Position numbers and translations under genes: made by a program
Notes under the pieces: model-generated
The model's input: only the letters and a program-made list of their open reading frames with translations
Database searches by the model: none
Told to the model about the DNA's origin: nothing
Shown: piece by piece, positions 54,382 through 63,985 of the stretch
Layout: every line of letters begins with the position of its first letter
Numbering within the stretch: position 1 is the first letter of the stretch
DNA from: Microbulbifer agarilyticus
GTDB lineage: Bacteria; Pseudomonadota; Gammaproteobacteria; Pseudomonadales; Cellvibrionaceae
Reading direction: 5' to 3'
DNA length: 64,000 nucleotides
Assembly: GCF_019800665.1 (NCBI RefSeq)
Contig: NZ_JAHVKO010000003.1
Coordinates: 62,001-126,000, forward strand

Positions 54382-54597
54382 ATGTGCAACGATTTCAGTG
54401 GCCCTGTGCCGCTTCCGGCATTCGCCACTCCAAATGCTCACCTTGGACTCTTGCCCGTGAACCTCATGCCTGGGAGTAAATCCCCGGCAGGCCTCCACCG
54501 AGACCTGGCAGTTGCACCCACTTACCTTCCTGCGCCGGACGATTCCGGGGCCGCGCAGAGCGCGTGCTTAAATGCAGAACATTGGAAGCAGATTTGA
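54382..54597 (+). CDS. Possible 71-codon upstream reading frame before rnr
   Basis: An ATG one base after the predicted start of transcription opens a 71-codon frame whose stop (TGA 54595-54597) overlaps the TTG start of rnr at 54594. The peptide is Pro/Ala-rich with no recognised motif. Its position suggests a leaderless frame coupled to rnr, but it could be chance. Confidence 0.25.
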   Translation: MCNDFSGPVPLPAFATPNAHLGLLPVNLMPGSKSPAGLHRDLAVAPTYLPAPDDSGAAQSACLNAEHWKQI

Positions 54598-57518
54598 ATC
54601 AAGACAAAACCAACCCCTCTGCCATCTCGGATGATCCTTATGCCGAGCGCGAGGCGGAGAAATACGAAAAACCCGTTCCCAGCCGCGAGTTTCTTCTCGA
54701 TGTGCTGGAGCAGCAGCCGGGCCCGGTAGCCTGGGAAACGGTAGCGGACCTGCTCTCGATCGACGATGAAGATCGCCGCGAGGGTGTGCGTCGTCGTTTG
54801 ATTGCCATGAGTCGCGACGGACAGATCGCCAGCAACCGCGCTGGGGACTTCGGCGTGCTCGATAAAATGAGCTTGGTGCGCGGTCGCGTAATCGGTCACC
54901 GCGACGGTTTCGGCTTTGTGTCCGCGGGCGACGGCAGCGACGACCTGTTCCTGTCCCACCGTCAGATGCGCAAAGTTTTTGATGGCGACGAAGTGCTGGC
55001 ACGAGAAACCCCCGGAGGTTTCCGTGGCAAGCGCGAAGGCGCGGTGGTGCGGGTAATCAAGCACAACACCCAGCAGCTGGCCGGACGCCTGTACCGCGAA
55101 GACGGCGTTTGCTTTGTGCGCCCGGATAACCCGCGCATGACCCTCGACGTACTTGTAGCGGAAGGCAAGTGTGCCGATGCGCAAAGTGGTCAGTATGTGG
55201 TGGTGAATATCACCACCCAGCCGGGCCGCAATAATTTGCCGCAGGGTGAGGTTGCGGAAATCCTCGGCGACCATCTTGCCCCGGGGATGGAAATCGACGT
55301 TGCCATTCGTAACTACGGTATTCCCCATAGCTGGCCCGCGGCGGTGCTGACGCAAACCGACACCATCGCCGACGAGGTACGGGAAGAAGACAAGGCGGCG
55401 CGCATCGATCTGCGCCAGCTGCCGCTGGTCACCATCGACGGTGAAGACGCGCGGGATTTTGACGATGCCGTCTACTGTGAATTGTTGCCAGATGGCAATT
55501 GGAAACTGCTGGTTGCCATTGCCGATGTATCCCATTACGTGCAGATCAATACTGCGCTGGACCAGGAAGCCCATCAGCGCGGCAACTCGGTGTATTTCCC
55601 CGACTTTGTTGTGCCGATGTTGCCGGAGAAACTCTCCAACGGTTTGTGCTCACTGAATCCGCATGTGGATCGCCTGTGTATGGTGTGCGAAATGCACATC
55701 GATCCGTCGGGCAATATCCTCAACTTCCAGTTCTTCGAAGGCCTGATGCGCAGCCACGCGCGCTTTACCTATACCCAGGTTGGAGAAATGGTTGAGGAGC
55801 GGGATAACCGCGACAGTGGTATTCGCAAGCAGTTTGCCGCGCTTACGCCACACATCGACAACCTGCACGACCTGTACGGCGCGCTGCGCGGTGCGCGCGA
55901 TCGCCGCGGTGCCATCGATTTCGAAACCACAGAAACGCGGATTATTTTCGACCCAGCGCGCAAGATCGAGCGCATTGTGCCGGTGCAGCGCAACGACGCA
56001 CACAAGATGATCGAAGAGTGCATGCTCGCCGCCAACGTGTGTGCGGCCGAGCTGATGGAGCTGGCGGAGTTGCCCGCGCTGTACCGCGTGCACGACATTC
56101 CCAAACAGGAGCGGCTGGAAAACCTGCGCGAATACCTGGGCGAGCTGGGCTTGCGTCTTGAAGGAGGGAGCGAGCCCCAGCCAAGCCACTATCAGGAATT
56201 GCTTTCGCAGGCAGATGGTCGCCCGGATTTCCACATTATCCAGACCATGTTGCTGCGCTCGATGAACCAGGCGGTGTATCAGCCGGAGAATCGCGGTCAC
56301 TTCGGGCTCGATTATCGCGCTTACGCACATTTCACCTCGCCGATTCGTCGTTACCCGGATCTGCTGCTGCACCGCGGGCTGCGCTGGCTGGTGCGCAATG
56401 GCAGCGCCAATCCGGCAGCGGTGGCAAAGAAAGTGCGCCAGGCACCCGGTGCCCAGGTAATGGAGCGCGAGCAGATTTTGCCGTATACCGCCGTTGCCAT
56501 GGTGGAATTGGGTGAGCACTGCTCGATGACCGAGCGCCGTGCCGACGACGCAACTCGCGACGTGGTCAGCTGGCTCAAGTGTGAATATTTACAGGATCAT
56601 GTGGGTGAGGTGTATCGCGGTGTAATCAGTGCGGTAACCGGCTTTGGCCTGTTCGTGGAACTGGAAGACCTGTATGTGGAAGGTCTGATCCATGTCACCG
56701 CACTGCCAAAGGACTACTACCACTTCGAACAAGCGCAACAGCGCCTTGTTGGTGAGCGTAGCGGAACCCGTTTCCACCTGGGTGATGGGGTCACGGTGCA
56801 GGTGGCGCGTGTGGATCTTGAGGAGCGCAAGGTCGATTTTACCTTTGTCGAATTGCACCCGCGTCCCAGCTACCAGACCCCCAAGTATCGCAAGCCTAAA
56901 GCCGATAAAAAGGCCGATAAGAAGGCGGGCAAAATGTCCGACAAAAAATCCCGCAAGCAAGATGACAGTAAGGTTGATAAGCAGTCCGTGAAGTACAGTG
57001 TTACCGATGAGCCGACATCGGCGCCAAGTGTGAAAAGCAAGGCGAAGAAAGCGGTGAAAAAGTCCCGTTTCGGAGAGGAGTCCACCCAGGTCAGTGGCCG
57101 CGCCATGGAAATGGCCGTGGAGTTTCAGGCCGAGCGCCAACGTCGTGGTAAACACGACTTCAGCAAAGAGGCGGAAAAGGCGAGCCCCTGGGGCGGTGGG
57201 CTGAAATCCAAGCGTACCGAAAACGTTGAAGATGAGCCGCGCCCGATTCGCAAGCGCAAGGTGGGCAGCGACGACGCCGAGGTAGTGCCGCCATCAAAAG
57301 AAATCGCTACCGAAACGGAAGCCGGCGAAGAGGCTGCGCCGAAGAAGCGTCGCCCGAAGAAAACACCACCCCGTAAAGGTGGCAAGCGTCCGGCGGTAGC
57401 GGCGCGTAAAGCCGCGCAGAAGGCGGAAAAGGCCGAGTCGGCACAGCGTGCGGCCAAGAAGGCAGCGAAAAAGAAGCTGAAGAAAAAACTGGCGAAGAAA
57501 TCAGGCGGGAAGAAATAA
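54594..57518 (+). CDS. rnr: Ribonuclease R with long Lys-rich C-terminal tail
   Basis: A 3'-5' exoribonuclease of 974 residues. TTG 54594 is preferred: GGAAG at 54584-54588 is five bases before it, and the resulting N-terminus (DPYAEREAEKYEKPVPSREFLLDVLEQ) matches other RNase R proteins. A GTG at 54564 would add ten residues. Domains in order are a winged-helix region, cold-shock domains, the RNB catalytic core with the metal-binding RDFDDAVY near residue 286 and FTSPIRRYPDLLLHRGL, and an S1 domain near residue 672 (GEVYRGVISAVTGFGLFVEL). From about residue 765 a tail of 200 residues is very rich in Lys, longer than the E. coli protein's tail (813 residues in all). Confidence 0.95.
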   Translation: MNQDKTNPSAISDDPYAEREAEKYEKPVPSREFLLDVLEQQPGPVAWETVADLLSIDDEDRREGVRRRLIAMSRDGQIASNRAGDFGVLDKMSLVRGRVIGHRDGFGFVSAGDGSDDLFLSHRQMRKVFDGDEVLARETPGGFRGKREGAVVRVIKHNTQQLAGRLYREDGVCFVRPDNPRMTLDVLVAEGKCADAQSGQYVVVNITTQPGRNNLPQGEVAEILGDHLAPGMEIDVAIRNYGIPHSWPAAVLTQTDTIADEVREEDKAARIDLRQLPLVTIDGEDARDFDDAVYCELLPDGNWKLLVAIADVSHYVQINTALDQEAHQRGNSVYFPDFVVPMLPEKLSNGLCSLNPHVDRLCMVCEMHIDPSGNILNFQFFEGLMRSHARFTYTQVGEMVEERDNRDSGIRKQFAALTPHIDNLHDLYGALRGARDRRGAIDFETTETRIIFDPARKIERIVPVQRNDAHKMIEECMLAANVCAAELMELAELPALYRVHDIPKQERLENLREYLGELGLRLEGGSEPQPSHYQELLSQADGRPDFHIIQTMLLRSMNQAVYQPENRGHFGLDYRAYAHFTSPIRRYPDLLLHRGLRWLVRNGSANPAAVAKKVRQAPGAQVMEREQILPYTAVAMVELGEHCSMTERRADDATRDVVSWLKCEYLQDHVGEVYRGVISAVTGFGLFVELEDLYVEGLIHVTALPKDYYHFEQAQQRLVGERSGTRFHLGDGVTVQVARVDLEERKVDFTFVELHPRPSYQTPKYRKPKADKKADKKAGKMSDKKSRKQDDSKVDKQSVKYSVTDEPTSAPSVKSKAKKAVKKSRFGEESTQVSGRAMEMAVEFQAERQRRGKHDFSKEAEKASPWGGGLKSKRTENVEDEPRPIRKRKVGSDDAEVVPPSKEIATETEAGEEAAPKKRRPKKTPPRKGGKRPAVAARKAAQKAEKAESAQRAAKKAAKKKLKKKLAKKSGGKK

Positions 57519-57521
57519 GTC

Positions 57522-58280
57522 GTGGCTCAGCAATTGGTTTATGGCCTGCACGCGGTGCAGGCTCTGTTAAAAAGCTCGCCCCAGCAGGTGCAGGAGCTAC
57601 TGCTGTTGCGCGGCCGTCGCGATCAAAAACTGCAGAAAATTATTCGTCAGGCGGAACAGAACGAAATCGTAATTCGCTTCGTGGATCGCCGTGCGCTGGA
57701 TGAAAAAGTTGCCGATGAAGGTAATCACCAGGGCGCGGTGGCCATCTGTGTGGGTGATACCAAGATTTATGATGAGCAGTTCCTGAAGTCTTTGCTGAAA
57801 GACCTGGACACCAATGGCGAAGCGCCTTTCCTGTTGATCCTCGATGGGGTTACCGACCCGCACAATCTGGGCGCCTGCCTGCGCTCCGCGGATGCGGCCG
57901 GCGTGCATGCCGTCATTGCGCCCAAGGATAAAGCCGCGGGACTCACGCCGACGGCGCGCAAGGTGGCCTGCGGTGCCGCCGAAGTGTTGCCGTTTGTTAC
58001 CGTTACCAACCTGGCGCGCACACTGCAAATGTTGCAGCAAGCCGGTGTGTGGATCTACGGCGCTGCCGGTGAGGCAGAGCAGGATGTGTACCAGTCTTCT
58101 CTGACCGGGCCGTTAGCGCTGGTGATGGGTGCCGAAGGCCCTGGCTTGCGTCGTTTGACGCGGGAAAACTGCGATCACCTGATCAAAATCCCCATGGCGG
58201 GTGAGGTCAGCAGCCTGAACGTTTCCGTTGCCACAGGTGTTTGCCTGTTTGAGGCCGTTCGACAGCGTCGGGCAAATTAA
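57522..58280 (+). CDS. rlmB: 23S rRNA (guanosine-2'-O-)-methyltransferase RlmB
   Basis: A 252-residue SpoU-family methyltransferase that modifies G2251 of 23S rRNA. It starts at GTG 57522, three bases after rnr. The N-terminal substrate-binding domain (VYGLHAVQALLKSSPQQVQELLL) is followed by the knotted SPOUT domain with LDGVTDPHNLGACLRSADAAG, LVMGAEGPGLRRL and IPMAGEVSSLNVSVATGVCLFE, the SAM-binding knot. The rnr-rlmB pair is widely conserved. After it, 58281-58527 (247 bases) shows no gene or clear terminator. Confidence 0.97.
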   Translation: MAQQLVYGLHAVQALLKSSPQQVQELLLLRGRRDQKLQKIIRQAEQNEIVIRFVDRRALDEKVADEGNHQGAVAICVGDTKIYDEQFLKSLLKDLDTNGEAPFLLILDGVTDPHNLGACLRSADAAGVHAVIAPKDKAAGLTPTARKVACGAAEVLPFVTVTNLARTLQMLQQAGVWIYGAAGEAEQDVYQSSLTGPLALVMGAEGPGLRRLTRENCDHLIKIPMAGEVSSLNVSVATGVCLFEAVRQRRAN

Positions 58281-58527
58281 GGTTGTCACCGATATTTTCA
58301 TTGGCGGGGAGGTTGTTGCTTTGGTCTCCTCGCTATTCCCTGCTTCTGATCACTTCTGATGCGTACTCTCGCGCCTGTGGGTAGAAACCTGTCGCTTCTT
58401 CGCGCATCGCCCTGAGGTTTTGAGACCTGCTTTGCGCAGTTTTTCCGCTCTTTGCGCAAATAGCCTGCTTTAATTTCCTTGTCTTTCCGCTCCATTGATT
58501 GCTTTTGATGACGCGAGGTAAAGGATT

Positions 58528-59220
58528 ATGTCAGCAAAACAAACACGCCGTTTTTCTCAAAGCAGCCCCTCTGTATTTACACGTCATGTCGTTTCTGCCG
58601 GCTTGGCTGGCTTGGCGATAGCCGCTCTGTCTGTGTCTAATTTTGCCATTGCGCAGCAAGAGGTGGCCGTACCTGATGATGGTCCAATGCTCGATGTGCA
58701 GACTGATGTGATTGACCCGGATGTGACCCTGCAGGTGGTCGAAGAGGCGCAAAGCGTCGAAGACCTGCTCAACAGCATTGAATTGCCCGAAGAGGTGCGA
58801 GAGCTCGCGGAGCAGCGGCTCGCTGCGGCGCTTGCGGCGATTAAGGCTGCGCGCGAAGCATCCCCATCTAATTCGGACGAGATGCCCAGCGATGTTGCCG
58901 AGCGCAGGGAAGCCATGCTGGCCGAGATGGCCGAACGGCGCGGTGAAATGATGGCAGATGCGCAGAATGCTGCGCTCGCCGCAAATGAACAGGCGCAGCA
59001 GGCGGTGGAGTCTGCCCGTGAGGCGGTCGAAGAAGCATTGAAAAATGGCCTCACCAGCGACGAGATGCAGGGCATGATCGAGCAGATGGTGCAGGACATT
59101 CTCGGCAGTCTGCCCGCCGGCGCGGGTGTAGACATGAGTGAAGTGGATGCACTGCTGGAATCCTTGCGAGGGGATGTGGCGACTGAGCCGGTTGATGTGA
59201 GCGACGCTACCGGTAGCTGA
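58528..59220 (+). CDS. Secreted Ala/Glu-rich hypothetical protein
   Basis: A 230-residue protein of unknown function. A long, twin-part N-terminus with a hydrophobic core (about residues 22-40) ends in FAIAQQ, a likely signal peptidase site near residue 42. The mature part is acidic and rich in Ala, Glu and Met, with helices such as REAMLAEMAERRGEMMADAQNAALAANEQAQQAV that look like coiled coil. There is no lipobox. It lies 47 bases before the TPR/barrel gene and probably shares its operon, so it could be a periplasmic partner or a substrate. Confidence 0.7.
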   Translation: MSAKQTRRFSQSSPSVFTRHVVSAGLAGLAIAALSVSNFAIAQQEVAVPDDGPMLDVQTDVIDPDVTLQVVEEAQSVEDLLNSIELPEEVRELAEQRLAAALAAIKAAREASPSNSDEMPSDVAERREAMLAEMAERRGEMMADAQNAALAANEQAQQAVESAREAVEEALKNGLTSDEMQGMIEQMVQDILGSLPAGAGVDMSEVDALLESLRGDVATEPVDVSDATGS

Positions 59221-59267
59221 GTCCTTAGTTCCTTCGAATAAAACCCCGCAGGTTCACGAGGCAAGGA

Positions 59268-60581
59268 ATGCGCGAGTTTATTAAGTTGTTTGTGCTGATC
59301 ACTATGTTGGTGCTGGTGTCGGTGTTTGGTCCCGCGCGGCTGGCCGCGGCGGAGTCATCCAGCGCTGCAGGTGCGTTTAAACGTGGTGACTACCCTCGTG
59401 CGCTGGCCCTGTTCCAGCAAATGGAGCAGACCGGCGATAAAAGTGCACGGCTGAAGTTCAATCTCGGGGTCACCCTCTACAAACTGGGTCGCTACGCTGA
59501 GGCCTCCGAATATTTTTGGTTATTGGTGTCTGAGCCCAAGTGGCGTGATCTGGCGGAATATAATCTTGGCCTGGTGGCGAGCAGGCAGGGCGATCCAGCG
59601 CTTGCTGCACGCTACTTTCGCCGGGTGAGTGAACACGCGGATTCGCCCAAGCTGCAACGCCTTGCGGCGCTCCAGCTGGGGGCAAGTACGGAGCGCACAT
59701 CAGTGCCGCGTCCCTGGCTTGCCATGGCCAGTGCCAACGGCGGCTTCGACAACAACCCTTACGCGGTGAAGACCGAATTACTGGGCGAAGACGCGGTCGG
59801 GGATGATAACTTTCTCGAGCTGTTTGCCTGGGGGCAGTACCGCCTTGCCGGAAATGACATCGATGGCTGGCGATTACAGGGTTACGGTTTTACCCGGCGC
59901 TACAGTGAGCTGGATAGCCTGAACCTGGGAAGTCTAAGTGCTTCGTTGATTCGCGACAGCCGTTGGCGAGGATGGCAGCTGGAGACCGGCGGTGGCGCCG
60001 AGCAGGTTTCCCTCGGCGGTGAGCAGGTGAGCCGGCAGTTGCAGCTGACCGCGCGGGCAGCGCGGGAATTCGGCGCAGTGCGGGTACAGTTGTCTTATAT
60101 TCCTGCCTACTACTCAGGTGGCGAGAGTTACGCCTATCTCGATGGCTGGCGGCAGCGCTTCTCGGCGCGCGCGCGTCGCAATACGTTCGGCGCGGACCTC
60201 GGTATCTACTACCTGTATGACACCAATGATCGCGAGGATTTACAGCAGACGGCCGGGGACTATTACAGTTACTCGCCCGCGCGCCACGCTTTTGGCAGCG
60301 ATGTACGCTGGCGCTTTCTCAGCCGCTGGGAGTTGCGCGCTGGCCTGGAGTATCGCTACAGCGTGTATGGCGGAACCAATCGGGTCAGTGACAGCAGCGG
60401 TGAGTTGCTCGAATACGAACGCGAGTCGGATCGTGTGAAATCCTGGGTGTCGACCCGCTATCGGCTGACGCCGCGTTTGAGCCTCGATGGCAAGCTACTG
60501 CGCATCGACAATCGGGAGAATCGTGAGATTTACGACTACGACAAGACGGAACTGAGCCTTGGTGTCAGTTACGTGTTCTGA
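59268..60581 (+). CDS. TPR plus outer-membrane beta-barrel protein (SLAM-like architecture)
   Basis: A 437-residue exported protein. A signal peptide ends near residue 28 (RLAAAES). Three to four TPR units (about residues 33-145: AGAFKRGDYPRALALFQQME, LKFNLGVTLYKLGRYAEASEYF, AEYNLGLVASRQGDPALAARYF) precede alternating strand sequences such as WRLQGYGFTRRYSEL and WELRAGLEYRYSVYGG. It ends in LSLGVSYVF, with the terminal Phe typical of Bam-inserted barrels. An N-terminal TPR plus a C-terminal barrel is the layout of SLAM (DUF560) lipoprotein translocons, but the barrel is too divergent to assign by eye. Confidence 0.7.
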   Translation: MREFIKLFVLITMLVLVSVFGPARLAAAESSSAAGAFKRGDYPRALALFQQMEQTGDKSARLKFNLGVTLYKLGRYAEASEYFWLLVSEPKWRDLAEYNLGLVASRQGDPALAARYFRRVSEHADSPKLQRLAALQLGASTERTSVPRPWLAMASANGGFDNNPYAVKTELLGEDAVGDDNFLELFAWGQYRLAGNDIDGWRLQGYGFTRRYSELDSLNLGSLSASLIRDSRWRGWQLETGGGAEQVSLGGEQVSRQLQLTARAAREFGAVRVQLSYIPAYYSGGESYAYLDGWRQRFSARARRNTFGADLGIYYLYDTNDREDLQQTAGDYYSYSPARHAFGSDVRWRFLSRWELRAGLEYRYSVYGGTNRVSDSSGELLEYERESDRVKSWVSTRYRLTPRLSLDGKLLRIDNRENREIYDYDKTELSLGVSYVF

Positions 60582-60697
60582 GGGGGCATAAAGGGGTAAA
60601 AAATGAAGGGGCACAAGTGCCCCCCTACGGTGTTGTCCCGCTTGTTATTCTTCGGTCCTTGCTCGTTATTGTTATTGTTTAGAATTATTTTCGCGAC

Positions 60698-61576
60698 CTA
60701 TGCCTGTATGACGTCTGGCGCGCCAACCCCCTCAATCCATTGTTCAATTATTTCTACCACCGGCTCCGGGTTCTTGATCCAGCTCAGGTGCGGGTTGCCG
60801 TGCGGGAAGGTGGGGGCGACTTCGCGGACTTCCCCTTGAACCAGGGCCGCTAGCCGGCGAGTGGCGCCAACCGGGGCGAAGGGATCTCCTTTTATGCACA
60901 GGTGCAGCGGCTGGTGGGTTAGCGCAGCCTGCTTGGGGATACGTGCCTCCGGGGCAAAGCGGCCCCGCAGGATGCCGCTGCCCCAGTCGCGCATCAGTGT
61001 TGCCGCCTCACGGCCGCCAAAGCGCATCTGTCGCCCAGGAAAATAGCCGAGCAGGCGAGTGCTGGTGTGTGCTGCCAGTGCCGCGCCCATAATCGCCAGA
61101 CGGGTAGGGCCGCGCCAGCTGCGACAGTCCAGATGACCCGCCGCCACGCTCACCACCCGCGCATCCCCGGTCAACCCGGCCCGGGCGGCCAGGGTCATGG
61201 TCTGCCCGCCGATGCTGTGGCCCAGCATCAGTGCCGGCCCGTGGCCGAGCGTGCTCTTCAGTGCCTGCAAAACCTCGGGGATCAGCTCGAAAACCAGATC
61301 GCTGTAGCCGTAATCGTTGCCCCGTCTGGGGTGCGGGGTACTTTTGCCGGTGCCCGGCATCTCGTAGATCGCGGTCTGGTACCCGCGCTCACCCAGAGTG
61401 GCGAGCAGTTGCTGGTACTTGATCGCCGGCACGCCGAGTGCCGGGGCCACCAGTACCAGTGGCCGGGCGTATGACTGGTCGGGCGGACTACTTAGTGTCA
61501 GCGGCACATTGAACCCGTGGAAGGGCAGGTTGATGGTATGGGGCTGCACCGACACAAATACCTCCGGTATAGACAT
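60698..61576 (-). CDS. Alpha/beta hydrolase (serine hydrolase)
   Basis: A 292-residue cytoplasmic hydrolase. The nucleophile elbow GHSIGG places the catalytic serine at residue 121. GDPFAP holds the likely acid and NPHLSW the catalytic histidine. RPLVLVAPALGVPAIKYQ looks like the first strand and oxyanion loop. It resembles COG4757-type predicted esterases; the substrate is unknown. It is on the minus strand between the barrel gene and the ribosomal operon, with no linked partner. Confidence 0.82.
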   Translation of the reverse strand: MSIPEVFVSVQPHTINLPFHGFNVPLTLSSPPDQSYARPLVLVAPALGVPAIKYQQLLATLGERGYQTAIYEMPGTGKSTPHPRRGNDYGYSDLVFELIPEVLQALKSTLGHGPALMLGHSIGGQTMTLAARAGLTGDARVVSVAAGHLDCRSWRGPTRLAIMGAALAAHTSTRLLGYFPGRQMRFGGREAATLMRDWGSGILRGRFAPEARIPKQAALTHQPLHLCIKGDPFAPVGATRRLAALVQGEVREVAPTFPHGNPHLSWIKNPEPVVEIIEQWIEGVGAPDVIQA

Positions 61577-61919
61577 GGAAAGCTGGGACCAGGAGTCAAA
61601 CTATAGTCACGTTTTCTCCCGTTCCCCTTGACCGAACCACCCCACTTGCTGGGCTATTTTTCTGTCGCTAGTGACGCTTGCAGGGTGGTTGCCGCGCAGT
61701 AAGTGAGTGCTCGCAAATACCTGACTCCCGATTTGCGGCGGCCGCCGCATTGTTCAACTTGCAACCACTCCGGCAGGGGCATAGAATACGCCGCCCGCAA
61801 TAGCCCCATCCCGGTGCTGTTGCGTACTCCTTGCCTCACTGGGCGGTTGCTGCACTTTTCTACTTATTAGACAGGGCGGCGGCAAGCCGGGAGGCTGTGT
61901 TAACCCGTAAGGAGCGAAA
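61577..61919 (+). other. Leader and promoter region of the rpsF operon
   Basis: No gene is supported in this 343-base stretch. A promoter with TTGCAA (61759-61764) and TAGAAT (61782-61787) is described below. It predicts an untranslated leader of about 125 bases before rpsF, long enough for the autoregulation by S6:S18 known in other bacteria, although I could not confirm that RNA motif. Confidence 0.5.
61759..61787 (+). promoter_or_regulatory. Promoter of the rpsF-rpsR-rplI operon
   Basis: TTGCAA (61759-61764) and TAGAAT (61782-61787) are exactly 17 bases apart. It is the best sigma-70 pair upstream of rpsF. Confidence 0.65.
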
Positions 61920-62369
61920 ATGCGTCATTACGAAATTGTATTCCTGGTTCACCCGGACCAGAGCGAGCAGGTACCCGGCATGGTCGAGCGTTACACTGCG
62001 ACCATCAAAGAAAGCGGTGGCGACGTTCACCGTCTGGAAGACTGGGGCCGCCGTCGTCTGGCTTACCCGATCAACAAGATCCACAAGGCTCACTACATTC
62101 TGATGAATGTTGAGTGTACTGAAGAAGCGCTGGCCGAACTGACCACCAACTTCAAGTACAACGACGCCGTGCTGCGCAACCTGGTAATCCGCGAAGATGA
62201 AGCGGTTACCGAAGAAAGCCCGATCATGAAGGCTGAAAAAGAGTCCCGCGAGCGCAAAGCTGCGCGCGCAGAACGCTCTGAGCGTCGCGAGCGCGCCGAA
62301 CGTGAAGAATCTTCTTCCGAAGGCGCCCAGGAAGCTAAGTCTTCCGACACCACTGAAGACGAAGAGTAA
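61920..62369 (+). CDS. rpsF: 30S ribosomal protein S6
   Basis: A 149-residue ribosomal protein. It starts [21 protein letters not shown] and contains [24 protein letters not shown], the core of S6, which binds 16S rRNA with S18. The C-terminal 45 residues are charged, first Arg/Glu-rich and then acidic, ending in TTEDEE, longer than in most S6 proteins. An acidic C-terminus is where RimK adds glutamates in E. coli. AAGGAGCG before the ATG is a strong ribosome site. Confidence 0.97.
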   Translation: MRHYEIVFLVHPDQSEQVPGMVERYTATIKESGGDVHRLEDWGRRRLAYPINKIHKAHYILMNVECTEEALAELTTNFKYNDAVLRNLVIREDEAVTEESPIMKAEKESRERKAARAERSERRERAEREESSSEGAQEAKSSDTTEDEE

Positions 62370-62381
62370 GGGGATAGTCAG

Positions 62382-62612
62382 ATGGCACGTTTTTTCCGTC
62401 GTCGTAAGTTCTGCCGTTTCACCGCTGAAGGCGTAAAGCGTATCGACTACAAAGATCTCGATACCCTGAAAGCCTACGTTTCTGAAACTGGCAAAATCGT
62501 ACCGAGCCGTATCACTGGCACCAAAGCCAAGTATCAGCGTCAGCTGGCCACCGCGGTCAAGCGCGCGCGTTACATTGCGCTGCTGCCGTACACGGACAGC
62601 CACGAAGCCTAA
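62382..62612 (+). CDS. rpsR: 30S ribosomal protein S18
   Basis: A 76-residue protein with [52 protein letters not shown] and the basic [11 protein letters not shown] end, diagnostic of S18. It follows rpsF by 12 bases. PriB, which separates rpsF and rpsR in E. coli, is absent here, as in Pseudomonas-type gene order. Confidence 0.98.
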   Translation: MARFFRRRKFCRFTAEGVKRIDYKDLDTLKAYVSETGKIVPSRITGTKAKYQRQLATAVKRARYIALLPYTDSHEA

Positions 62613-62655
62613 GCATCGCTTTGCTTCGTATTGATTGTTATAGAGAAGCTATCTA

Positions 62656-63504
62656 GTGCGCGCTATCGCTGAATTTGCCATGCGATCGCGCGTGCGCGCG
62701 GTGATCCTCACCATGGTGGGCATCCCGCTGATCAGCCCCGCAGTGCTTGCACTGGCGGGGTTACGCCGCGGCAGTGGCGACGGCCTGTTTGTACTGGCCT
62801 GGGGTCTACTGCCGATTGTTGCCGCAGCCGGCGCGGGCTATATGTCCCCGCTGATGGCTGGCATGGCGATCACGCACTTTGTGGCTGTGTTGGCGAGTGC
62901 CCTGGTCCTGCGCGAAACCCGCGCCTGGAGCTGGACACTGGTGACGCTGACCGCAGTGACCGCCGCGGGCATCTTGGTGACCTCGCAGGTGACTGGCGGT
63001 GTACTGGGCAACCTGCTCGAGGCGGTCAATGAGGCCGCGGGCGGTGCCAGCACACCAGAAGCGCAACAGCTGGGTAAGGCATTTACCAGCGAAGCGCAGG
63101 CTACCGGTTACCTGACCTGGGTCTCGGTAATTAGCGCCATGTTGGCTCTGTTACTGGGGCGCTGGTGGCAGGCCCTGTTGTACAACCCAGGTGGTTTACA
63201 GCAGGAAATGCACAACCTGCGTATGCCGTTGCCGCTCGCAGCTGCCGGCATGCTGTTGTGGATTTACTGCCTGGTCAGTGAACACTTTGTGTTCTGGGGT
63301 GCGGTTGCCGCTTTCCCGATCATGGTGGCAGGTATCTGCTTGATCCACTGGCTGGTAGCCCAGAGGGGCTGGGGACGCGGTCCGCTGGTTGCCCTGTATG
63401 TGATGCTGGTAATTGCGGCACTGCCGCTGGCTGGTTTCCTGTGCGGACTGGCACTGATCGATAGCTGGATTGATATTCGCGCACGCGCAAGCGACAAACG
63501 CTGA
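62656..63504 (+). CDS. Conserved polytopic membrane protein between rpsR and rplI
   Basis: A 282-residue inner-membrane protein starting at GTG 62656. About eight hydrophobic helices are visible, with a loop of about 40 polar residues between the fourth and fifth ([21 protein letters not shown]). It may belong to the DUF2232/YybS-like group that sits in this operon in Pseudomonas and relatives; the family call is by position and topology only. The function is unknown. Confidence 0.75.
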   Translation: MRAIAEFAMRSRVRAVILTMVGIPLISPAVLALAGLRRGSGDGLFVLAWGLLPIVAAAGAGYMSPLMAGMAITHFVAVLASALVLRETRAWSWTLVTLTAVTAAGILVTSQVTGGVLGNLLEAVNEAAGGASTPEAQQLGKAFTSEAQATGYLTWVSVISAMLALLLGRWWQALLYNPGGLQQEMHNLRMPLPLAAAGMLLWIYCLVSEHFVFWGAVAAFPIMVAGICLIHWLVAQRGWGRGPLVALYVMLVIAALPLAGFLCGLALIDSWIDIRARASDKR

Positions 63505-63538
63505 GCGGCGCACAAGAACTGAAACTGAGGGTTCCGAG

Positions 63539-63985
63539 ATGGAAGTTATTCTGCTCGACAAAGTAGGCAAACTGGGCAACGTGGGCGACCGCGTTGAAGT
63601 AAAAGCCGGTTACGGCCGCAACTTCCTGCTGCCTACCGGTAAAGCCGTACTGGCCAACGCAGCAAACGTTGCTGAGTTCGAAGCCAAGCGCGCTGAACTG
63701 GAAGCAGCTGCTGCTGCGAAAGTAGGCGAAGCTGAAGGCCGCGCTGCCCAGCTGGTTGAACTGGTTGTTACCATCGCCGCTAACGCTGGCGACGAAGGCA
63801 AGCTGTTCGGCTCCATCGGCACTCGCGATATCGCGGAAGCGATTACCGCTGCCGGTGTTGCAGTAAGCAAGGCTGAAGTGAAGCTGCCGGAAGGCGCTCT
63901 GCGTGAACTGGGCGAGTACGACGTAGACGTACAGCTGCACGCCGACGTAATCAGCAGCGTGAAGGTTGTTGTAGAAGCCGAATAA
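63539..63985 (+). CDS. rplI: 50S ribosomal protein L9
   Basis: A 148-residue protein. ATG 63539 gives the universal start [17 protein letters not shown] and has TGAGG at 63526-63530; the frame is open upstream but those residues are not L9. [16 protein letters not shown] and the C-terminal domain with [15 protein letters not shown] and the helical linker between are complete. L9 binds 23S rRNA near the L1 stalk. The window ends 15 bases after its stop. Confidence 0.98.
   Translation: MEVILLDKVGKLGNVGDRVEVKAGYGRNFLLPTGKAVLANAANVAEFEAKRAELEAAAAAKVGEAEGRAAQLVELVVTIAANAGDEGKLFGSIGTRDIAEAITAAGVAVSKAEVKLPEGALRELGEYDVDVQLHADVISSVKVVVEAE

Noticed and set aside
58298-58495. A 65-codon basic minus-strand frame after rlmB
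   Set aside because: The translation is Lys/Arg/Gln-rich, with no motif or ribosome site; it is most likely chance.
60608-60623. Hairpin after the TPR/barrel gene as a terminator
   Set aside because: A 7-bp GC stem is present, but no T-run follows on the plus strand, so a terminator cannot be supported.
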